A stretch of DNA of 64,000 nucleotides from Verrucomicrobiota bacterium (GTDB lineage Bacteria; Verrucomicrobiota; Kiritimatiellia; CAIQIC01; JAGNIJ01), in NCBI GenBank assembly GCA_022710725.1, contig JAKLGK010000005.1, forward strand, positions 361,684 through 425,683, given 5' to 3'. The notes beneath the pieces were generated by a model. It saw only the letters and a list, made by a program, of their open reading frames with translations. It searched no databases and had not been told where the DNA came from. This document shows, one piece after another, positions 60,052 to 64,000 of this stretch. Both the position numbers and the translations under genes were made by a program. Position 1 is the first letter of the stretch; every line of letters begins with the position of its first letter.

Positions 60052-60148
60052 GCTAGGACGGAATCAGTTGTTCGATCTCCACTAGAAGGCTTCCGCGATC
60101 TCGCATCATGTCGCACTTCATGTTGCCCGTCCAGTTGCTGACGCAATA

Positions 60149-61096
60149 TTAGTTCTGCTTGGCTCTACGATTCTCCCAGTCCTCCTGAAGCCACTGGAGG
60201 GCCTGCTCGGTGATTTCCGGGGCGGTGGGCATAGGATGTCCGCCCGGGAACGTGAAGAGTTTTACATTGCACTTGCCCCGTTTCAATGCCTGCGTATCGC
60301 TCTGTACCCAGGCGTTTGCTCCGTCATCCTTGTCACCATTCACCATGGCCACGGACATGTATTTCGTATGGGGTTTTTTCTGGAAGTCCGGTCCTCCGAG
60401 CCAGCCGCCATAAGCGAGGATGCCAGCGAATTCCTCCTTGCGCCGGGCGGTGATGCCGTAGGCGCGCATGGCGCCGCCGGAATGGCCCGCCAGGTAGATC
60501 CGGCGCGGATCGTGGGGAATGTTGCGATAGATGTCCTCCAAGACCTCATCTATCATCTGAAAGGCTAGTTTGTCGTTGTTGATATCGTTCGACAGCTTAT
60601 CGCAACCGATGGTGATCCATCCCAACTTGTCGGCGCAGGGGCCGATGGTGTTGACCATGAACCGGCCCTTGCCGCCGGCGCTGAAGGCAATCAGCACGGG
60701 CGGAGGCGAGGAGGAATTGAAGGACGGAGGAACCCGCACGTGATACGGAACAGCGGTTTCACCTTCTGCGGTGCGGGTGAAAGTCTGGCCCGGGACCATC
60801 TGGGCCGCCACGGCGGGATCGGCGGCGCGGGATTCCGGCTGGGCCGGCTGGGTGGTCGTGCGGGTACTGGGAGGCGGCAGCCCCCGTGTCCGGAGAAACT
60901 CTTGGTCGGCCGGGGAGAGATTGTTCAGCGGAATGCTGAACATCTCGCCTTGCTGGGATCGCAGCGTAACCTTGCCGTAGGCTTGAGAGACATATTCCGC
61001 CTCCAGTTGCTTACCCGTGACGCTGGTCCAGATGCGTGCGTCGGCGGCGAGGGGAAGATTCATGAGCATCAGCAAGATTCCGGGCACTCTTTTCAT
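60149..61096 (-). CDS. Secreted SHD1-domain alpha/beta hydrolase (esterase-like)
   Basis: 315 residues. Signal peptide (GILLMLMNLPLAADA), then an SHD1 domain (RIWTSVTGKQLEAEYVSQ, KVTLRSQQGEMFSIPLNNLS, ADQEFLRTRG), a Thr/Pro/Ala linker, and a hydrolase with PPVLIAFSAGGKG, IYLAGHSGGAMRAY (nucleophile Ser in GHSGG), a likely Asp in VNGDKDD and the His in FTFPGGHPMP. SHD1 fused to secreted enzymes is a PVC-group trait. Opposite strand to the phage operon and with its own composition, so probably a cargo gene, or host DNA left by rearrangement. Confidence 0.75.
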   Translation of the reverse strand: MKRVPGILLMLMNLPLAADARIWTSVTGKQLEAEYVSQAYGKVTLRSQQGEMFSIPLNNLSPADQEFLRTRGLPPPSTRTTTQPAQPESRAADPAVAAQMVPGQTFTRTAEGETAVPYHVRVPPSFNSSSPPPVLIAFSAGGKGRFMVNTIGPCADKLGWITIGCDKLSNDINNDKLAFQMIDEVLEDIYRNIPHDPRRIYLAGHSGGAMRAYGITARRKEEFAGILAYGGWLGGPDFQKKPHTKYMSVAMVNGDKDDGANAWVQSDTQALKRGKCNVKLFTFPGGHPMPTAPEITEQALQWLQEDWENRRAKQN

Positions 61097-61236
61097 TGTA
61101 CATGCTTTCTTGATGGCATACTGCTTGACTATCAGGCCTTGGTTTGCGGTCTGCCACCAGTACTTATTATCTTCCGCTTGTTAACCTCTTCTGCATTTTA
61201 CCCAAGCGATTTTTCGCCCCCAGTAAATAATAACCC

Positions 61237-61265
61237 TTGACATTTCGGCGACGTTGTAGTAAGCA
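61237..61265 (+). promoter_or_regulatory. Promoter of the orphan leader copy (R1)
   Basis: TTGACA (61237-61242), 17-bp spacer, TAAGCA (61260-61265). Same spacing and -10 as the promoter at 63099-63127. It reads towards the 3' end of hipA, which is on the other strand. Confidence 0.45.
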
Positions 61266-61352
61266 TATCCACAATGAGAGAACGAATCTAGCCAGAGAGC
61301 TTCAGGGCAACCGCGCGGCCTGATCCGCCGCGAGGCATCCCGGGGAAAAGCG
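61255..61352 (+). repeat. 98-bp direct repeat R1 (left of hipBA)
   Basis: About 93 % identical to 63117-63214 without gaps. Both copies contain the -10 box, a five-codon frame M-R-E-R-I-stop (TAG here, TAA in R2) and the block GAGGCATCCC. R1 lacks the terminator hairpin that follows R2. Confidence 0.85.
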
Positions 61353-61439
61353 TCACGTCGCGGCATCGCTTGCTTCACGAAAGCCATGTGTTTCCCTGCC
61401 CTGTCACCCGACATTATTCTCGTCATGGTTGCAATGGTC

Positions 61440-62696
61440 TTACGGCTCCTCGCGGCCAAGCGCGGCGAGCATTCGATCCAATCGGCCGCCAACGAGCCGT
61501 GAAAGTTGTCCGGCCGTCTCTTCATGGTGTGAGGCGATCTGGTCTCTGATCGCGCCGAGTTCGTTGCGCGCGCGCAGGCAGGTGTCCGCCATCCGTTCCC
61601 GGAGCATCGGCCATCCCAGGTCGCTCTTCCTGGCCATCTTCTTCCATGCGCTGGCCGCAAAGGCATTGACCGACTTGCAGTCACCGATACTCATGGCCAG
61701 GTTCTTGGAGAGTTCAGGCCAGGCGAGGGTGGAAACGATGTCGTAGCAGGGGGCCAGCCGCCTTTCGCTGCCGGTGTACAGGAATGAGTAGTTCTTGCCA
61801 TGCGCATCGGCATTGCCAATCAGCACGTTGAAGATCAGGCTGGTGACAAAAGCCGGAATGTCCAGGACCGGCGCGCTGGACCATTCCCGGAGCAGCGCAA
61901 TGCAGTCGCTCAATAGCGGCCCCCCTTCAGCTTGATATTTCTGCTCGGGCGGCAGGCCCAGGGCCTGGCAGAAGTCCTCCTGGTGCATGCGGAGGGTGCG
62001 CCCCTTCTGATCGGTATGCCGATCGTAGCGGCGGACCAGGATGCACGGCTTCTCTCCGATCGGGTGGTATTCCGTGTCGGGCACGTTCATGCCGATGGCC
62101 CGCGCAAGGTTCATGCAGAAGAGTTCGTTGGCGGCCAGGCCCGGGAAGCGGTCCGGCTCGGGTTTCAGTATGTGCGTGCTGGGAGTGTCTCCCAGGGGAA
62201 GGCTTATCGTCCCGCCCGCGAAGAGGATGGGCAGCTTGTCTTGCGCGCCGGCCAGGGAGAGCCGCACCCCGTCGGTCCCCGCCATGAGCGGGCGGCGCGG
62301 CAATTCGGCAATAATCTGCTGCAGTTCGGACTTTGTCAGTTCCCTATGCCTGAATTCTGCCGGTGCAGGGGGCGCTGTGCCTTCCGGAAGCAGGCTCACG
62401 GCCCCGGCACACTCACCGCCGATTCGCTCCAGCATGGCATAGTCATTGGTGTCGCTGATGCCGAGGATCTTGGCGATCTGTTTTCGCGGGCCTTCTTCAG
62501 GCAGGATTCCTGCGAAAAACGGCCGCGCTTTTTTCCCGCTGAAACTCTCCGCTTGCAAGGGTAGAGCCCTGGAGAGGGGCGTGGCATCCGGCATGGCCAG
62601 CCACGTTTGATCATAGGTGAATTGGAGCAGGCCGCTGGAGTCTTGCTCAAGCCGGCCGACAAGCCTGCCGTGCAGGTAAACGGATAGAGCACTCAT
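61440..62696 (-). CDS. hipA: HipA-family toxin kinase
   Basis: 418 residues. HipA landmarks: N-terminal LSVYLHGRLVGRLEQD and PLSRALPLQ (HipA_N), FFAGILPEEGPRKQIA, LSLAGAQDKLPIL, STHILKPEPDRFPGLAANE, and the kinase core FNVLIGNADAHGKNYSFL with LAPCYDIVST. These toxins phosphorylate a translation factor such as glutamyl-tRNA synthetase and cause dormancy when not held by HipB. The ATG at 62696 overlaps the hipB stop (ATGA). The gene is on the strand opposite to the phage genes and flanked by direct repeats, so it is a discrete inserted module. Confidence 0.88.
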   Translation of the reverse strand: MSALSVYLHGRLVGRLEQDSSGLLQFTYDQTWLAMPDATPLSRALPLQAESFSGKKARPFFAGILPEEGPRKQIAKILGISDTNDYAMLERIGGECAGAVSLLPEGTAPPAPAEFRHRELTKSELQQIIAELPRRPLMAGTDGVRLSLAGAQDKLPILFAGGTISLPLGDTPSTHILKPEPDRFPGLAANELFCMNLARAIGMNVPDTEYHPIGEKPCILVRRYDRHTDQKGRTLRMHQEDFCQALGLPPEQKYQAEGGPLLSDCIALLREWSSAPVLDIPAFVTSLIFNVLIGNADAHGKNYSFLYTGSERRLAPCYDIVSTLAWPELSKNLAMSIGDCKSVNAFAASAWKKMARKSDLGWPMLRERMADTCLRARNELGAIRDQIASHHEETAGQLSRLVGGRLDRMLAALGREEP

Positions 62697-62932
62697 GATT
62701 TCTGTTTCGTATTCCCGTCGCCCGCCGGATTCCTGATCTGGATTTCCAGGCCCAGGGCTTGGAAGACTTTCAGGACCTTCCCGATCTGGCACGTCGGCTT
62801 GCCCTTCTCCAGGTCTATGATGAAGCGCAGGCCCGTTCCACATGTCATGGCCAGGTCTTTTTGCGTGACTTTCAACTGCCGACGCCGGGCGCGCACGGCC
62901 GATCCGATATGCTGGGCATTTTTAATATTCAT
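62693..62932 (-). CDS. hipB: HipB-type antitoxin (Xre HTH)
   Basis: 79 residues from ATG 62932 (MNIKNAQHIGSAVRARR). The Xre-type HTH is clear: QLKVTQKDLAMTCGTGLRFI followed by DLEKGKPTCQIGKVLKVFQA. A longer start at 62959 would place the first operator inside the coding region, so 62932 is preferred. It neutralises HipA and represses the pair through the boxes just upstream. Confidence 0.82.
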   Translation of the reverse strand: MNIKNAQHIGSAVRARRRQLKVTQKDLAMTCGTGLRFIIDLEKGKPTCQIGKVLKVFQALGLEIQIRNPAGDGNTKQKS

Positions 62933-63000
62933 GTTACCGATCGGGAACATACAGGCCATGCAGATAACTGTAAAGAGAAAATGTTACCGATCGGTAATAT
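62931..63000 (-). promoter_or_regulatory. Two HipB operator boxes
   Basis: ATGTTACCGATCGGGAACAT (62931-62950) and ATGTTACCGATCGGTAATAT (62981-63000) are near-perfect palindromes around CCGATCGG, 50 bp apart start to start, about five helical turns. They lie at the start of hipB, the expected place for autoregulation by the antitoxin. Confidence 0.75.
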
Positions 63001-63098
63001 TTGCGGCGATGAGCTGTTGCCATGAGTAAATCATCCCGATCAGGAACCTCAATTCAGCGTTTGTCTGCGGGGGTATTGTATGCGCTCAAACATTATGC

Positions 63099-63127
63099 TT
63101 GACAAATGATGTGACATGTAGTAAGCA
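63099..63127 (+). promoter_or_regulatory. Promoter of the scaffold/decoration operon
   Basis: TTGACA (63099-63104), 17-bp spacer, TAAGCA (63122-63127); -35 context ATGCTTGACAAAT as at the portal promoter. Confidence 0.55.
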
Positions 63128-63214
63128 TGTCCACAATGAGAGAACGAATCTAACCACAGAGCTTCAGGGCAACCGCGCGGTCTGATCCGCCGCGAGGCAT
63201 CCCAGAGAAAGGCG
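63117..63214 (+). repeat. 98-bp direct repeat R2 (right of hipBA)
   Basis: Partner of R1 (61255-61352). Here it forms the leader of the following phage gene and runs into a terminator. Confidence 0.85.
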
Positions 63215-63255
63215 GCAAGTTGGTGCCAACTCACCAGTTGCCGCCTTTTTCTTTT
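63209..63255 (+). terminator. Intrinsic terminator in the leader (attenuator)
   Basis: GGCGGCAA (63211-63218) pairs with TTGCCGCC (63238-63245) with further pairing inside the loop, followed by TTTTTCTTTT. As in the portal leader, it stands between promoter and first gene. Confidence 0.7.
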
Positions 63256-63284
63256 GCCCTTGAACCCAAGGAAAGGAAAAGGCC

Positions 63285-63836
63285 ATGCCCGAGAACAAGA
63301 CCGAGACGCCCGCCGACACCCCGGCCCCGGAAGCCGTGGACGTCAAGCAGCTCAAGACGATGCTCAACCTGCCCGAGTCCGCCACGGACCTCGACGTCAT
63401 CACCGCGCTGACCCAGCTGGTCGCCCTCCTGCAGCAGAAGTACGAGGAGCTGATCGCCCAGAACATCGAGCGCGATGAAGCCGTCGCCAACCGCGATCTG
63501 GATCACTTCAGCGACGTGATCAAGCCGGAGTCCCGCGACTTCTGGAAGGAGGTGCTGCTGCGCAACCGCGACATGTCCTGGGCGATCCTCTCTGGCATCC
63601 GCGAGAGCGCCAAGCCTCCGGTGGCCGAGCAGCCGCCCGCGCCCCCGGCACCCGTGAAGCCCCTGTTCCGGAACCGCCTCGTGGTCGCCCGGACCGTTTC
63701 CGAGCTGGCCGAGGAAACCCCGGCCGCCAGCATCAACCGCGCGGTGTCCATCCGCAACCGCGCCCACCAGATCCGCACGCAGGAGAAAATCCCGTATGCC
63801 CTGGCCTTCGCCCGGGCGGAGAAGGAGATCGAGTAA
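63285..63836 (+). CDS. Phage head protein, scaffold-like
   Basis: 183 residues, ATG after AAGGAAAGGAAAAGGCC. Acidic Pro-rich start, helical centre (VKQLKTMLNLPESATDLDVI, ALTQLVALLQQKYEELIAQN), a Pro-rich hinge and a C-terminal helix RAHQIRTQEKIPYALAFARA. The last segment resembles the C-terminal helix seen in Mu-like scaffold/protease proteins. Position directly before a decoration-like protein supports a head-assembly role. Confidence 0.5.
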   Translation: MPENKTETPADTPAPEAVDVKQLKTMLNLPESATDLDVITALTQLVALLQQKYEELIAQNIERDEAVANRDLDHFSDVIKPESRDFWKEVLLRNRDMSWAILSGIRESAKPPVAEQPPAPPAPVKPLFRNRLVVARTVSELAEETPAASINRAVSIRNRAHQIRTQEKIPYALAFARAEKEIE

Positions 63837-64000
63837 TGAGCCAGACCAACGTGAAAACCGGCCGCTTTGTCATCCCCGCCGGCGAAGACCTGACCGGCAT
63901 GGAAGATCGCCTCGTCATGCTGACCCATGACACCGGCGTGCCCGAAGTGAAGCTGCCCGCCGCCAACGACGACGCGGCGGACACCGAGAACGTCTCGGTG
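63836..64000 (+). CDS. Head decoration-like protein (DUF2190-like), N-terminus only
   Basis: Starts within the TAATG overlap with the preceding gene. The 55 visible residues (MSQTNVKTGRFVIPAGEDL, RLVMLTHDTGVPEVKLPAA) resemble the start of Mu-like phage capsid-cement proteins. The major capsid gene would be expected just outside the window. Confidence 0.45.
   Translation, partial: MSQTNVKTGRFVIPAGEDLTGMEDRLVMLTHDTGVPEVKLPAANDDAADTENVSV

Noticed and set aside
32451..64000. A complete Mu-like transposable phage.
   Set aside because: Head proteins are Mu-type, but no MuA/MuB transposition genes are present and the replication genes are of the PolA/primase/helicase kind with a tyrosine recombinase at the tRNA end.
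1..64000. CRISPR array or cas genes.
   Set aside because: No regularly spaced short repeats were found; the Cas4-like nuclease at 35220 belongs to the phage replication cluster.

Overview
The window looks like a chromosomal segment of a GC-rich bacterium of the PVC group (Verrucomicrobiota/Kiritimatiellota-like) that carries a large integrated element. The phylum call is an inference from several features: a mevalonate-pathway HMG-CoA reductase next to type 2 isopentenyl-diphosphate isomerase, an SHD1-domain secreted hydrolase, and an abundant PVC-style formylglycine-generating-enzyme-like protein.

Layout. (1) 1-4027 is host backbone: the start of a divergent secreted protein, HMG-CoA reductase, fni, a small membrane protein, serC and a tRNA-Arg(CCG) with encoded CCA. 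(2) 4053-7411 is the integration end of the element. A tyrosine recombinase with an unusual internal acidic/HTH insert lies 150 bp past the tRNA, followed by the C-terminal stump of a second recombinase and a mobile-element protein of unknown function. (3) 7399-32450 is a 25-kb block entirely on the minus strand, with no gap larger than 54 bp between neighbouring genes. Read in transcription order it is: hsdM, hsdS, a PD-(D/E)XK nuclease, a 42-codon HsdS-tail mini-gene, hsdR with an extra N-terminal domain, a YgjP-like metallopeptidase, a NucS-like nuclease, a small protein, then a Liv-type ABC importer whose binding protein and permeases are separated by a 1448-residue B12/radical-SAM/HD protein, and finally an exonuclease-RecQ-UvrD fusion helicase. 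It looks like a defence operon with an embedded transporter/radical-SAM module that I do not recognise as a described system.

(4) 32787-40948 is the plus-strand early region of a prophage: DNA-binding proteins, RuvC-like resolvase, SSB-like protein, Cas4/RecB-like nuclease, PolA-type polymerase, primase, RepA-like helicase, then a palindrome cluster that may be an origin or operator. (5) 41203-54224 mixes cargo with head-packaging genes: a HYR-domain lipoprotein, an approximately 760-bp hairpin-dense non-coding stretch that may be a large structured RNA, two membrane proteins, the terminase genes, an FGE-like protein whose C-terminus looks like a diversity-generating-retroelement target, a set of small genes with repeated leader structures (PRTase, RadC), and a broken PIN toxin with its antitoxin. 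(6) 54318-64000 holds Mu-type head genes (DUF935 portal, gpI-like protease fusion, large virion protein, scaffold-like protein, decoration protein). These are interrupted by an SHD1-hydrolase gene and by a hipBA module flanked by 98-bp direct repeats.

Several phage transcription units share a promoter-leader-terminator design (TTGACA-N17, a conserved leader, then a strong intrinsic terminator before the first gene), suggesting attenuation or antitermination of late genes. It is plausible, but not shown here, that everything from the tRNA onwards is one integrated element carrying both the defence operon and the phage genes. The other attachment site is not in the window.
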